Source: Mycolicibacter hiberniae
Lineage (GTDB): Bacteria > Actinomycetota > Actinomycetes > Mycobacteriales > Mycobacteriaceae
Direction of reading: 5' to 3'
Assembly: GCF_010729485.1 (NCBI RefSeq)
Contig: NZ_AP022609.1
Span: forward strand, 4,030,001 to 4,094,000
Length of the DNA stretch: 64,000 nucleotides
Both the position numbers and the translations under genes were made by a program. Of this stretch, positions 7,928 to 19,476 are shown in pieces (the stretch's first letter is position 1; each line of letters begins with the position of its first letter). The notes below the pieces were generated by a model, which saw nothing but the letters and a program-made list of their open reading frames with translations, was not told the origin of the DNA and searched no databases.

Positions 7928-9150
7928 CAGGGGACTGTCTGGTAGCGGGCGAGGATCTCTTCCCGGCGGCGCGGCGAGATGTTGGCCCGGGTGATGTCGC
8001 CGTCGTAGTGCGCGAGCACCCGGTGGTCCATCAGCCTGCGCCACAGCGGCGGGAAGTACGTCACCCCGATCAGGGCTCCGTAGCCGGCCGGCAGGTTCGG
8101 CGAGTCGTCGAAACTGCGCAGCGTCTGGTAGCGGCGGGTCGGATTGGCGTGGTGATCGCTGTGCCGCTGCAGGTGGTAGAGGAACAGGTTGGTGACGATG
8201 TGGTCGGAGTTCCAGCTGTGCTGCGGTGTGCAGCGCTCGTAACGGCCGTTGTCCCGCTTCTGCCGCACCAGCCCGTAGTGCTCCAGGTAGTTCACCGACT
8301 CCAGCAGCGAGGCCCCGTAGACCGCGTTGATCACGACGTAGGGCAGCAGGGCGACGCCGAACACCGCGATCATGACGCCCCAGAACACCACCGACATCGC
8401 CAACGCGTTCACCACGTCGTTGTCCGGCCAGGTCCGGGGGTTCCACGGGTTCTTGCCGGTCCGGCGGATGCGTTGCGCCTCCAGCTGCCACGCCGAGCGG
8501 ATACCGCCGACAACGGTGCGCGGCAGGAACTCCCAGAACGACTCGCCGAAGCGCGCCGACGCGGGGTCTTCGGGGGTGGCCACGCGGACGTGATGGCCGC
8601 GGTTGTGCTCGACGTAGAAGTGCCCGTAGCAGACCTGGGCCAAGGTGATCTTGGCCAGCCAGCGCTCGAGCTTCTCGCGCTTGTGGCCCAACTCGTGGGC
8701 GGTGTTGATGCCCACCCCGGCCACCGTCGCCGCGGTGAACGCCACCCCGATCTTGCCCAGCCAGCCCAGCGAGCCGTCGTAGCCCAGCCAGCCCAGGTCC
8801 GAGGCGGTGAACAGGTAGGCGCCGAAGATGGCGGTGGCGTACTGGAAGGGGATGTAGGCGTAGGTGGCGTAGCGGTAGTACTTGTCCTCCTCCAGCGCCG
8901 CCATCACCTCATCCGGCGGGTTCTGCCCGTCGGCGCCGATCCAGAGGTCCAGAGTCGGAAGCAGCACGTAGATCAGGAACGGCCCGACCCACAGCAGTAT
9001 CTGCGACGCGGTCTGCCAGCCGGCCTGGTTCATCGCCCACACCAGCGGCAGCACGGTGAACAGCATGGTGGGCGTGATCAGGCCCAACAGCCACAGGTGA
9101 CGCTTCTTGTCCTGCCAGATCGCCGGCTCGCCGGCCACGTAGGTACTCAC
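7927..9150 (-). CDS. alkB: Alkane 1-monooxygenase (membrane non-haem di-iron)
   Basis: A 407-residue AlkB that hydroxylates the terminal carbon of medium-chain n-alkanes. All histidine signatures are present: [21 protein letters not shown], plus the alkane-hydroxylase motif NYLEHYGL. About six membrane helices are evident, such as [20 protein letters not shown] and [20 protein letters not shown]. The start is GTG 9150 with ribosome site AAAGGG 9-14 bp upstream. Electrons come from rubB, encoded in the same operon. The M. tuberculosis alkB-rubA-rubB cluster is elsewhere (Rv3252c-Rv3250c), so the module sits at a different locus here. Confidence 0.95.
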   Translation of the reverse strand: MSTYVAGEPAIWQDKKRHLWLLGLITPTMLFTVLPLVWAMNQAGWQTASQILLWVGPFLIYVLLPTLDLWIGADGQNPPDEVMAALEEDKYYRYATYAYIPFQYATAIFGAYLFTASDLGWLGYDGSLGWLGKIGVAFTAATVAGVGINTAHELGHKREKLERWLAKITLAQVCYGHFYVEHNRGHHVRVATPEDPASARFGESFWEFLPRTVVGGIRSAWQLEAQRIRRTGKNPWNPRTWPDNDVVNALAMSVVFWGVMIAVFGVALLPYVVINAVYGASLLESVNYLEHYGLVRQKRDNGRYERCTPQHSWNSDHIVTNLFLYHLQRHSDHHANPTRRYQTLRSFDDSPNLPAGYGALIGVTYFPPLWRRLMDHRVLAHYDGDITRANISPRRREEILARYQTVP

Positions 9151-9257
9151 CGCGGTTCACCCTTTCGCCTGGGTCACGCCACCGCACCGGTGGATGCCCT
9201 GACGTTAGAGGGGGCCGTGGCCGCGCCGCTCGTCCCGTGCAGCCGGAATTCGGCCGG

Positions 9258-10535
9258 CTATATGTCCGCAGAGGACAACACGGCAGCGCCATACCACTGG
9301 CACAGCAGCAGGGCGATCTCGACGTCGAGACGGTCTTCGGCGATCGGGCGCCCGCGCCGCTCCACCGCCCGCTGCACCCGGTACTTCACCGTGTTGACAT
9401 GCAGGTGAAGCTGCTCGCCGGCCGCTTTGAAGCTGGACCCAGTCCGCAGGAACACCCGCAGAGTCTCGCGCAGCCGGCCGTCGCCCTCGGTCGCGCAGGC
9501 CAGCGGGCCGAGCACCTCACCGACCCACGCCCGCGCGGCCGCCAGGTTCTCACCGCCGAGCAGCGCCGCGGCCGACAGTCCGGGGTCGCCGGCGGCGCTG
9601 ACGCGAGCGGCGGGCTCGCCGGCGGCGACGGCCAGCCGGTGCGCCGCCATCGCCTGCTGGTGCGAGCGACGGAAACCCTCGACACCGGCGAGCGGATCAC
9701 CGATGGACACCCAGGGTTCGTCGTCCGCGGCGAGCGCGCAGGCCCGGATCTGTTCCACCACATCGGCTTCGGCGGCCGATGGCAGCGGAAGCCAGGCCCA
9801 CCCGGTGGTGCTGTCGGCCGGAACGAACAACGGCGCCCCGCGCACCGGCAGCGAGTCGGCCAGTTGCTTGACGAAACTCTCCGCTGCCGCCAGCCGGTCG
9901 CCGGCGGAGTCGGGATACCACACCACCACCCCCACGTGCGTGCGCCGCAGCGGGTAGCGGATCGCGGTGGTCATGGCATCGACGTCGAGGCTCTCGGCGG
10001 CAAGGATTTCGCGGACCCGCAACGCGCGCACGGCGTTTCGGCTCTCCAGCCAGCGTTCCCGCTCGGCCTGGTATACGGCGGACACCTGTTGGGACATCTC
10101 GTCGACATAGCCGAACATCAGCGTCGACATGCTGCCGAGAACGCTCAGACTCAGATCGGGGTCCAGCTCGGCGGCTCGGATCTCCGCCAGCACCAGTTGC
10201 AGCGCCACCGAGTGGCCCAGCCGGTAGCCGCGCACCAAGGCGTTGACCGGCACCCCGCGCTGGGCCAGCCGGCGGGCATGCTCCAGAGCGACTGCGGGGG
10301 CGGCGATCTCGGTGACCGGGATGTTGTGGCGGATCGCCGAGAAGTACGCCTCGACATTGGCCGCCACGGTCTCATGCAGCAGTTGCAGCAGCGACGAGTC
10401 GCTGGTCAGGTCCGGCGACTGCTTGGCAACCAGATCCTCGATCACCGCGATGGTCTCGCCCAGGCGATCGTAGAGGCGCTGCGAGATGGCGATCGCGGCC
10501 TCGGCGACGTTCGCGTCGTCGGTGGGAGCGGCCAT
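9258..10535 (-). CDS. PucR-family transcriptional regulator
   Basis: A 425-residue regulator. It has an N-terminal sensory region, a central GGDEF-like degenerate domain, and a C-terminal PucR helix-turn-helix (LRVFLRTGSSFKAAGEQLHL then HVNTVKYRVQRA, about residues 365-400). I chose ATG 10535; the longer reading frame adds antisense residues. It lies just upstream of alkB on the same strand with a 107-bp gap, so control of the alkane genes is likely but inferred. The effector is unknown. Confidence 0.82.
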   Translation of the reverse strand: MAAPTDDANVAEAAIAISQRLYDRLGETIAVIEDLVAKQSPDLTSDSSLLQLLHETVAANVEAYFSAIRHNIPVTEIAAPAVALEHARRLAQRGVPVNALVRGYRLGHSVALQLVLAEIRAAELDPDLSLSVLGSMSTLMFGYVDEMSQQVSAVYQAERERWLESRNAVRALRVREILAAESLDVDAMTTAIRYPLRRTHVGVVVWYPDSAGDRLAAAESFVKQLADSLPVRGAPLFVPADSTTGWAWLPLPSAAEADVVEQIRACALAADDEPWVSIGDPLAGVEGFRRSHQQAMAAHRLAVAAGEPAARVSAAGDPGLSAAALLGGENLAAARAWVGEVLGPLACATEGDGRLRETLRVFLRTGSSFKAAGEQLHLHVNTVKYRVQRAVERRGRPIAEDRLDVEIALLLCQWYGAAVLSSADI

Positions 10536-10587
10536 AGCCAGACCGTAGTCGCCGGCTCGGCGATTGCAACGTGCCGGGCGATGCGGG

Positions 10588-11289
10588 CTAGACCCGCCGG
10601 GGTGCGGCCAGCCGTTCCCGGCGCAGCAGGTCCACTTCCGGCAGCTCCAGGGCGGGCAGGTCGCCGACCACCTTCGACAGCAGCAGATCCGCCAGTTCGG
10701 GGTTACGGGCCAGGCACGGGCCGTGCAGATAGGTGGCCACGACGCTGCCCTGCACCGCACCGTCGTAACCGTCGCCGTCCCGGTTTCCGGCACCCTTGGT
10801 GACCGCACTCAGCGGCGCGGCGTCCGGCCCCAGCACCGTGCCGCCGCGATGGTTCTCGAACCCGGTCAGCGGAGCGCTCAACCCCGCCAGCAGCGGGGTG
10901 GCGACCACTTCGCCGATGCTGCGCGACTCCTGCGGCGAGGTGGTCACGTCGAGCAACCCGACCCCGTCGACCCGTTCCCCGGCCGAGGTCTCATACCAGT
11001 GCCCGAGCACCTGGATCGCCGCGCAGATCGCCAGCACCGGCGCGCCGCGCGCGGCCGCGCGCTGCAACCCCGGGTGGGTGATCAGATGCCGGGTTGCCAG
11101 CCGCTGCGCGTAATCCTCGGCGCCGCCCAGGGTGTAGAGGTCCAAGGATTCGGGCACCGGGTCGGCCAGGGTGATCTCGACGATCTCGGCGGGGATGCCG
11201 CGCAGCAGCAGTCGCTGTCGCAGCACCACGGCGTTGCCCCCGTCGCCGTAGGTGCCCATCACGTCGGGCAGCACCAGCCCGATCCGCAC
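10588..11289 (-). CDS. gatD: Lipid II isoglutaminyl synthase, glutaminase subunit GatD
   Basis: A 233-residue class I glutamine amidotransferase of the CobB/CobQ type (Rv3713, formerly cobQ2). It supplies ammonia to MurT, which amidates the D-Glu of the peptidoglycan stem peptide to D-iso-Gln. The nucleophile Cys sits in VLAICAAIQVLG, and GLVLPDVMGTYGDGGN is the typical N-terminus. The start is GTG 11289. It lies downstream of murT in the same operon with a 56-bp gap. Confidence 0.9.
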   Translation of the reverse strand: MRIGLVLPDVMGTYGDGGNAVVLRQRLLLRGIPAEIVEITLADPVPESLDLYTLGGAEDYAQRLATRHLITHPGLQRAAARGAPVLAICAAIQVLGHWYETSAGERVDGVGLLDVTTSPQESRSIGEVVATPLLAGLSAPLTGFENHRGGTVLGPDAAPLSAVTKGAGNRDGDGYDGAVQGSVVATYLHGPCLARNPELADLLLSKVVGDLPALELPEVDLLRRERLAAPRRV

Positions 11290-11345
11290 GGTGCTAATTG
11301 CGCCGCCTCCTCCTCATCGCTGCGCTCTGCATCGTCGGCGCCGGT

Positions 11346-12572
11346 CTAGCCATTGCCCAGCCTCCGCTGCAACTGCAGGAACGCGGTGTAGTTGGCGACC
11401 ACCTCGACCGGCCCGGGTGGGCACGACGCGATCGCCGCCAGGGTGTCGTGCACCAGCGTGTGCGCCACCCCGGCATAGCCGAGCCGCACCGCCAGATCGG
11501 TGCCGCGCTCGCCGGCCGCCACCACGGTGGTGTCCTCGAAGTGTTCGAAACGGACGTCCCACAGCCACGAGAGGTCTTCGCCGTCGGGTACCTGCCCGTT
11601 GACGGCGATCACCACCCCGGCGGCATGCTTGTCGACCATCGACAGGGCCTCTTGCCAACCGGCCGGGTTCTTGGCCAGCAGCATCCGCACGGTGTGGTCG
11701 CCCACCTGGATGCTGCGGTAGCGGCCGGCCACCTCGTGGACCGCGGACACCGCCGCCACCGCTTTGGCCGGATCGGCGCCCAGCGCTACCGCGGCCGCGA
11801 CGGCCTGGGTGGCGTTACCGCGGTTGACGGTGCCGGGCAGCGCCAGATGCATCGGCAGCACCAGCCCGTCCGGCCCGTACAGGGAGTCGTCGTCGAACCA
11901 CCACTGCGGGGTGGGGCGGCTGAACTCACTGCCCGTCGAGCGCCAGTGCTCCTCGCGGCGGTCGATCACCTCGCCGCTGCGCGGGCAGCTGACTGAGTCG
12001 CCGGACCAGCCGGCGCGTGCGGAGACCCAGACCACGTTGGGGCAGTCGTAGGCGGCCGAGGCCATCAGGACGTCATCGCAGTTGGCGACCACCACGGTCT
12101 GCGGGTGACGGGCCAGCCCCGTGCGCAGGGCGCGTTCCACGGCGTTGATCTCGCCGACGCGGTCCAGCTGGTCCCGCGACAGGTTGAGCAGCACCACCAC
12201 GGCCGGTGACACCGCATCGGCGACGTGCGGGACATGCATCTCGTCGACTTCGAGCGCCGCCAGTTGCGCGCCCCGGTCGGCGGCCAGCGCCGCCACCAGC
12301 CCGGCGTCCATGTTGGCGCCCTCGGCATTGGTGGCCACCGCGCCCAGGTCCTGCAGGGCGGCGGCCAGCATGCGGGTGGTGGTCGACTTGCCGTTGGTGC
12401 CGGTGACGATGGCGGTGCGCCGCCCCGTCCCGAGCTGGCGCAGGATCGAGCGGTCCAGAGTCATGGCGACCAGTCCGCCGATCATCGCGCCGGCCCCGCG
12501 CCCGGTCACCCGCGACGCCCACCGGGCGCTCGCCCCGGCGGCCAGCGCCATGCGTCCGCGGGCGGTGATCAT
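11346..12572 (-). CDS. murT: Lipid II isoglutaminyl synthase, Mur-ligase subunit MurT
   Basis: A 408-residue Mur-ligase-like enzyme that activates the D-Glu carboxylate of lipid II with ATP and accepts ammonia from GatD. The P-loop VTGTNGKSTTTR is near residues 55-66, followed by NAEGANMDAGL and the DUF1727 C-terminal domain. The start ATG 12572 gives MITARGRMALAAG, matching the length of Rv3712 (about 413 residues). The product acts at the inner face of the membrane. Confidence 0.92.
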   Translation of the reverse strand: MITARGRMALAAGASARWASRVTGRGAGAMIGGLVAMTLDRSILRQLGTGRRTAIVTGTNGKSTTTRMLAAALQDLGAVATNAEGANMDAGLVAALAADRGAQLAALEVDEMHVPHVADAVSPAVVVLLNLSRDQLDRVGEINAVERALRTGLARHPQTVVVANCDDVLMASAAYDCPNVVWVSARAGWSGDSVSCPRSGEVIDRREEHWRSTGSEFSRPTPQWWFDDDSLYGPDGLVLPMHLALPGTVNRGNATQAVAAAVALGADPAKAVAAVSAVHEVAGRYRSIQVGDHTVRMLLAKNPAGWQEALSMVDKHAAGVVIAVNGQVPDGEDLSWLWDVRFEHFEDTTVVAAGERGTDLAVRLGYAGVAHTLVHDTLAAIASCPPGPVEVVANYTAFLQLQRRLGNG

Positions 12573-12682
12573 GGCAGCGATTTTAGGGTGGCGGCAAGCG
12601 CGGCGCGTGCGCCGGGCAGTTCGAGCGGCGACACGGGCGGCGGCGCTCCGTCTGGGACCCCCGGTCATGCCATCCTCGTCAC

Positions 12683-13672
12683 ATGAGTGCTCGGTGGGGC
12701 CGCCCGGTCCGCGAATCCGGCGACGGTTGGGTGGTTGTCGACGTCGAGACATCGGGCTTTCGGCCCGGGCAGGCCCGGGTGCTCAGCCTCGCCGCGCTGG
12801 TGCTCGACCCGCAGGGCCGGGTGGAACATTCGGTGTCACATCTGGTGAACCCCGGAACCGATCCGGGTCCCACCCATGTGCACGGGCTGACCGCCGAAAT
12901 GCTGGCGGGGCAGCCACGATTCGCCGACGTCGTCGACGAGGTCGCGGCACTGCTGCCGGGGCGCACCCTGGTGGCCCACAACGTGACGTTCGACTACACG
13001 TTCCTGGCGGCCGAAGCCGAGATGGCCGGTGCCGAACTGCCCGTCGACTCGGTGATGTGCACTCTGGAGCTGGCCCGCCGACTGGATCTGGGTCTGCCCA
13101 ACCTGCGGTTGCAGACGCTGGCCGCGCACTGGGGCGTGGTCGCGACCCGGGCGCATGACGCACTCGATGACGCCCGGGTGCTGGCCGGGGTGCTCCAGCC
13201 CGCGCTGCAGCGCGCCCGGGAACGCGACGTGTGGCTGCCGGTGCGGCCGGTGACCCGCCGCCGCTGGCCCAACGGCCGGATCACCCACGACGAACTGCGG
13301 CCCCTGAAGGCACTGGCCTCACGGATGCCGTGCGCGTACCTCAACCCGGGCCGCTACGTGCGGGGACGCCCGCTGGTGCAGGGCATGCGGGTGGCGCTGT
13401 CTGCGGAGTGCACCCGCACCCACGAGGAACTCGTGGAACGCATCCTGCATGCCGGCCTTGCCTACAGCGACGTCGTCGATGCCCACACCTCGCTGGTGAT
13501 CTGCAACGAGGAGCGGCCCGAGCAGGGCAAGGGCTACCTGGCGCGTGCGCTCGGTGTGCCGACGGTCTCCGACCGCGACTTCATGGCCTGCGTCGAGCGG
13601 GTGGTCGACGGCACCGGCATCGAGGAGTTCGTCGACGCCGGTGCGACCGGCGAGCAGATTTCGCTGTTCTGA
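12683..13672 (+). CDS. DEDDh 3'-5' exonuclease (DnaQ-like) with C-terminal BRCT domain
   Basis: A 329-residue protein matching Rv3711c. The exonuclease domain has ExoI DVETSG (residues 20-25), ExoII HNVTFDYTFL (about 107-116) and ExoIII HDALDDAR, giving the DEDDh active site. The C-terminal third, RPLVQGMRVALSAE through YSDVVDAHTSLVI to GVPTVSDRDFMA, resembles a BRCT domain. It could act as a proofreading-like or repair exonuclease; mycobacterial DnaE1 has its own PHP proofreading, so the role is not settled. Confidence 0.88.
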   Translation: MSARWGRPVRESGDGWVVVDVETSGFRPGQARVLSLAALVLDPQGRVEHSVSHLVNPGTDPGPTHVHGLTAEMLAGQPRFADVVDEVAALLPGRTLVAHNVTFDYTFLAAEAEMAGAELPVDSVMCTLELARRLDLGLPNLRLQTLAAHWGVVATRAHDALDDARVLAGVLQPALQRARERDVWLPVRPVTRRRWPNGRITHDELRPLKALASRMPCAYLNPGRYVRGRPLVQGMRVALSAECTRTHEELVERILHAGLAYSDVVDAHTSLVICNEERPEQGKGYLARALGVPTVSDRDFMACVERVVDGTGIEEFVDAGATGEQISLF

Positions 13673-13740
13673 CGCAACTTCCCCGTCCGTCACTGCAGCC
13701 GCTTCCGCCTTGACTGTCAGCGCTGGCGGGCGCAATGCGC

Positions 13741-13809
13741 GTGCCCGCCTCTGAGCGACAACCCGGCAACCGTCGCCGTTGCGGTCCGTTGTCGCTCAGA
13801 GGTGGGCGC
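13741..13809. terminator. Large palindrome between convergent dnaQ-like gene and leuA
   Basis: Arms at 13741-13762 and 13788-13809 (core cctctgagcgacaac) pair at 20 of 22 positions. The 25-bp loop itself can fold further (cggcaac with gttgcgg). It lies between two convergent genes, so a bidirectional transcription terminator without a U-tract is the likely role. It could also be a copy of a dispersed palindromic repeat. Confidence 0.6.
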
Positions 13810-13863
13810 ACGTCACCCATCCGATCCGCGGTTGCCCGTGGGGCGGATGTGGCGAGGGGAACT

Positions 13864-15766
<1,903 letters not shown>

Positions 15767-15782
<16 letters not shown>

Positions 15783-15808
15783 CGTCCGAGCAGGAGCGCG
15801 CGCAGCAC
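15767..15808 (-). CDS. leuA leader peptide (13 residues, leucine-rich)
   Basis: GTG at 15808 to TGA at 15767 encodes [13 protein letters not shown], with four Leu codons in the first seven. A -10 box lies 7 bp upstream, so the leader is leaderless itself. The stop and last codons overlap antiterminator segment A. Its length, leucine content and position are those of an attenuation leader peptide rather than a functional protein. Confidence 0.75.
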
Positions 15809-15815
15809 GTGAAAG

Positions 15816-15821
15816 AGTTTA
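15816..15821 (-). promoter_or_regulatory. -10 box TAAACT for the leuA leader transcript
   Basis: TAAACT on the minus strand matches TANNNT and sits 7 bp before the leader GTG, so transcription probably starts at 15808-15809. Confidence 0.55.
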
Positions 15822-15957
15822 CACGCCGACGGCGCGGCCCCGGCGCGATGTCCTCGCACGATGCCGCTCCGGAGGCCGAGTGAGCGGGCGGAATGCTTCC
15901 CCTATCCTTGTTGAGGTTATAGCGGCCCGATCAGTCAAATCGGCGGAAAGGACGACC

Positions 15958-17223
15958 GTGGCGCTCGTCGTGCAGAAATACGGCGGATCGTCGGTGGCCG
16001 ACGCCGACCGGGTTCGTCGGGTCGCCGAGCGCATCGTCGAGACCAAAAGGGCCGGCAACGAGGTCGTGGTGGTCTGTTCGGCGATGGGCGACACCACCGA
16101 CGACCTGCTGGACCTGGCGCAGCAGGTCTGCTCCGCGCCGCCGGCCCGTGAGCTGGACATGTTGCTGACCGCCGGGGAGCGGATCTCCAATGCGCTGGTG
16201 GCGATGGCCGTGGAGGAGCTGGGCTGCAACGCGCGGTCCTTCACCGGCTCGCAGGCCGGCGTCATCACCACCGGGGCCCACGGCAAGGCCAAGATCATCG
16301 ACGTCACGCCGGGCCGGCTGCAGGCCGCGCTCGGTGAGGACCAGGTGGTGCTGGTCGCCGGCTTCCAGGGCGTCAGCCAGGACACCAAGGACGTCACCAC
16401 GTTGGGCCGCGGCGGCTCGGACACCACCGCGGTGGCCCTGGCCGCGGCGCTGCACGCCGACGTCTGCGAGATCTACACCGATGTGGACGGCATCTTCAGC
16501 GCCGACCCGCGCATCGTGCCCAACGCCAAGCGCCTCGACGCCGTCACCTTCGAGGAGATGCTCGAACTCGCCGCCTGCGGCGCCAAGGTGCTCATGCTGC
16601 GCTGCGTGGAATATGCCCGCCGCTACCACCTGCCCATCCACGTCCGGTCCTCCTACTCGGACAAGCCCGGCACCATCGTTTCCGGATCGATCAAGGACAT
16701 CCCCATGGAAGACGCCATCCTGACCGGAGTCGCGCACGACCGCAGCGAAGCCAAGGTGACCGTGGTCGGCATCCCCGACCTGCCCGGCTACGCCGCCAAG
16801 ATCTTCCGGGCTGTCGCCGACGCCGACATCAACATCGACATGGTGTTGCAGAACGTCTCCAAGGTCGAGGACGGCAAGACCGACATCACCTTCACCTGCC
16901 CCCGCGACAGCGGCCCGGCCGCGGTGGCCAAGCTGGAGTCGCTCAAGAGCGAGATCGGCTTCGCCGAGGTGCTCTACGACGCCAAGGTGGGCAAGGTGTC
17001 GCTGATCGGCGCGGGGATGCGCAGCCACCCGGGCGTCACAGCCACGTTCTGCGAGACGCTGGCCGACAACGGGGTCAACATCGACTTGATCTCCACCTCC
17101 GAGATCCGGATCTCGGTGCTGTGCGCCGAGGACGATCTGGACAAGGCCGTCGTCGCCCTGCACGAGGCGTTCGCGCTCGGCAGCGACGAGGCGGCCACCG
17201 TCTACGGCGGGACGGGGCGCTAA
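15958..17223 (+). CDS. ask: Aspartate kinase (alpha, with internal beta subunit start)
   Basis: A 421-residue aspartokinase that phosphorylates L-aspartate, the entry to lysine, diaminopimelate, threonine and methionine synthesis. The kinase domain begins [12 protein letters not shown]; two C-terminal ACT domains ([20 protein letters not shown] and [18 protein letters not shown]) bind feedback effectors. The start GTG 15958 has GGAAAGGAC just upstream. As in other actinobacteria an internal start is likely for the beta subunit: ATG 16706 ([11 protein letters not shown]), preceded by AAGGAC, would give about 172 residues. The stop TAA abuts the asd start. Confidence 0.95.
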   Translation: MALVVQKYGGSSVADADRVRRVAERIVETKRAGNEVVVVCSAMGDTTDDLLDLAQQVCSAPPARELDMLLTAGERISNALVAMAVEELGCNARSFTGSQAGVITTGAHGKAKIIDVTPGRLQAALGEDQVVLVAGFQGVSQDTKDVTTLGRGGSDTTAVALAAALHADVCEIYTDVDGIFSADPRIVPNAKRLDAVTFEEMLELAACGAKVLMLRCVEYARRYHLPIHVRSSYSDKPGTIVSGSIKDIPMEDAILTGVAHDRSEAKVTVVGIPDLPGYAAKIFRAVADADINIDMVLQNVSKVEDGKTDITFTCPRDSGPAAVAKLESLKSEIGFAEVLYDAKVGKVSLIGAGMRSHPGVTATFCETLADNGVNIDLISTSEIRISVLCAEDDLDKAVVALHEAFALGSDEAATVYGGTGR

Positions 17224-18270
<1,047 letters not shown>

Positions 18271-18286
18271 CGCGGCTCCCCCCAGG

Positions 18287-18348
18287 CGCCGAACGTGTAC
18301 TCAGCCCGAAATTCTCCAGGATTATTCGGGCTGAATACACGCTCGGCG
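18287..18348. terminator. 24-bp inverted repeat downstream of asd
   Basis: Arms at 18287-18310 and 18325-18348 (core tcagcccgaa / ttcgggctga) match at 22 of 24 positions around a 14-bp loop. It starts 16 bp after the asd stop and would end asd transcription. It overlaps the earliest possible start of the next gene, so either that gene starts downstream or the hairpin lies at its 5' end. Confidence 0.6.
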
Positions 18349-19476
18349 TCATCGGCGGTGATGGCACTGCTGTTGGCGCTGCCCGCGACGGCGCACGCCG
18401 AGCCGCCCGCACCCATCCCACGTCCGGTGCTGTGGCCGCTCGCCGAGGGCCAAGTGGTGCGTATCGGCCCCACCGCCGGAACCGGCACCCCCACCGGCGA
18501 TTACGGGATCGGCGCCACCGACCTGTGCGAGTTCATGGAGTTCCCCAGCGCGGTGCTGCAGATCTGCGGGGACAGTTTTGCCGGGCAGGGCGTGGGCTAC
18601 GGCGGCTGGTATTCGCCGATCGCGCTGCGCGCCGACCCCGACTCGGTGGATGACCCCGCCGGAGTGCGCTACACCGGGGTGCTGGGGGTGGACAAGCCGC
18701 TGCTCGCCGACCAGGCGCCCGTGGGCGCAACCCAGCTGCCGGCCGGGATCGTGTCGATCAACCGGACCAACTATCTGCTGGTGACCACCGCGAAGACGTT
18801 GGTACCGCAGAGCTCGCGGCTGGTGAAAGCCGATCCGGCGCAACCGGGTTGGCAGACGGTGCCCGGATCGGTGCGACCCGCCTCCTATCAGGATCACGGC
18901 CAGTCCCAGATCAGCGGCTACTACGACCCGGTCCCGACGCCGGACTCGGCCACCGGCTGGGTGTACATCGTCGCCAACAACTTCGACCGTAGTGCCGCGG
19001 TGACGCTCTACCGGGTCGCCCCGGCCCGGTTCACCGACCGCAGCGCCTGGCAGGGCTGGTCGGCGAGCGCGGGCTGGGGACATCCGCCCACACGGCTGTG
19101 GAATGACCAGATCGGTGAGCTCAGTCTGCGCCAGGTCGACGGCAAGCCGGTGCTGTCCTACTTCAACGGCACCACCGGCAACATGGAGGTGCGGGTCGCC
19201 TACGAGCCGACCGGGCTGGGCACCGCCCCGGTGACCACGGTGGTGCAGCATGCCGAGTGGCCGGATCCGCCGGTGCCCGTGGAGACCCTGCCGTCACCGT
19301 TCGACAACCGCCTGGCCCAGCCCTACGGCGGCTACATCTCCCCGGGATCGACGCTGGACGAGCTGCGGGTGTTCGTCAGCCAGTGGAACACCCAGCCGCG
19401 GGACCGGGCGCCCTATCGGGTCGTCCAGTTCGCGGTCAACCCGTTCAAGCCCTGGTCGGTCAGTCCGCCGTCGTGA
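18295..19476 (+). CDS. Secreted DUF4185-domain protein (Rv3707c-like)
   Basis: An exported protein of up to 393 residues. A hydrophobic stretch ending LALLLALPATAHAEPP-like (AVMALLLALPATAHA) near residues 21-35 is a signal peptide. The body (LWPLAEGQVVRIGPTAGTGT, ICGDSFAGQGVGYGGWYSP, PYGGYISPGSTLDELRVFVS) is the DUF4185 beta-propeller-like domain, whose activity is unknown. The start is unsure: GTG 18295 gives a basic N-region but lies in the palindrome; GTG 18358 / ATG 18361 would leave a very short signal. It overlaps the convergent NrfD gene by 17 bp at the stop. Confidence 0.75.
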   Translation: MYSARNSPGLFGLNTRSASSAVMALLLALPATAHAEPPAPIPRPVLWPLAEGQVVRIGPTAGTGTPTGDYGIGATDLCEFMEFPSAVLQICGDSFAGQGVGYGGWYSPIALRADPDSVDDPAGVRYTGVLGVDKPLLADQAPVGATQLPAGIVSINRTNYLLVTTAKTLVPQSSRLVKADPAQPGWQTVPGSVRPASYQDHGQSQISGYYDPVPTPDSATGWVYIVANNFDRSAAVTLYRVAPARFTDRSAWQGWSASAGWGHPPTRLWNDQIGELSLRQVDGKPVLSYFNGTTGNMEVRVAYEPTGLGTAPVTTVVQHAEWPDPPVPVETLPSPFDNRLAQPYGGYISPGSTLDELRVFVSQWNTQPRDRAPYRVVQFAVNPFKPWSVSPPS

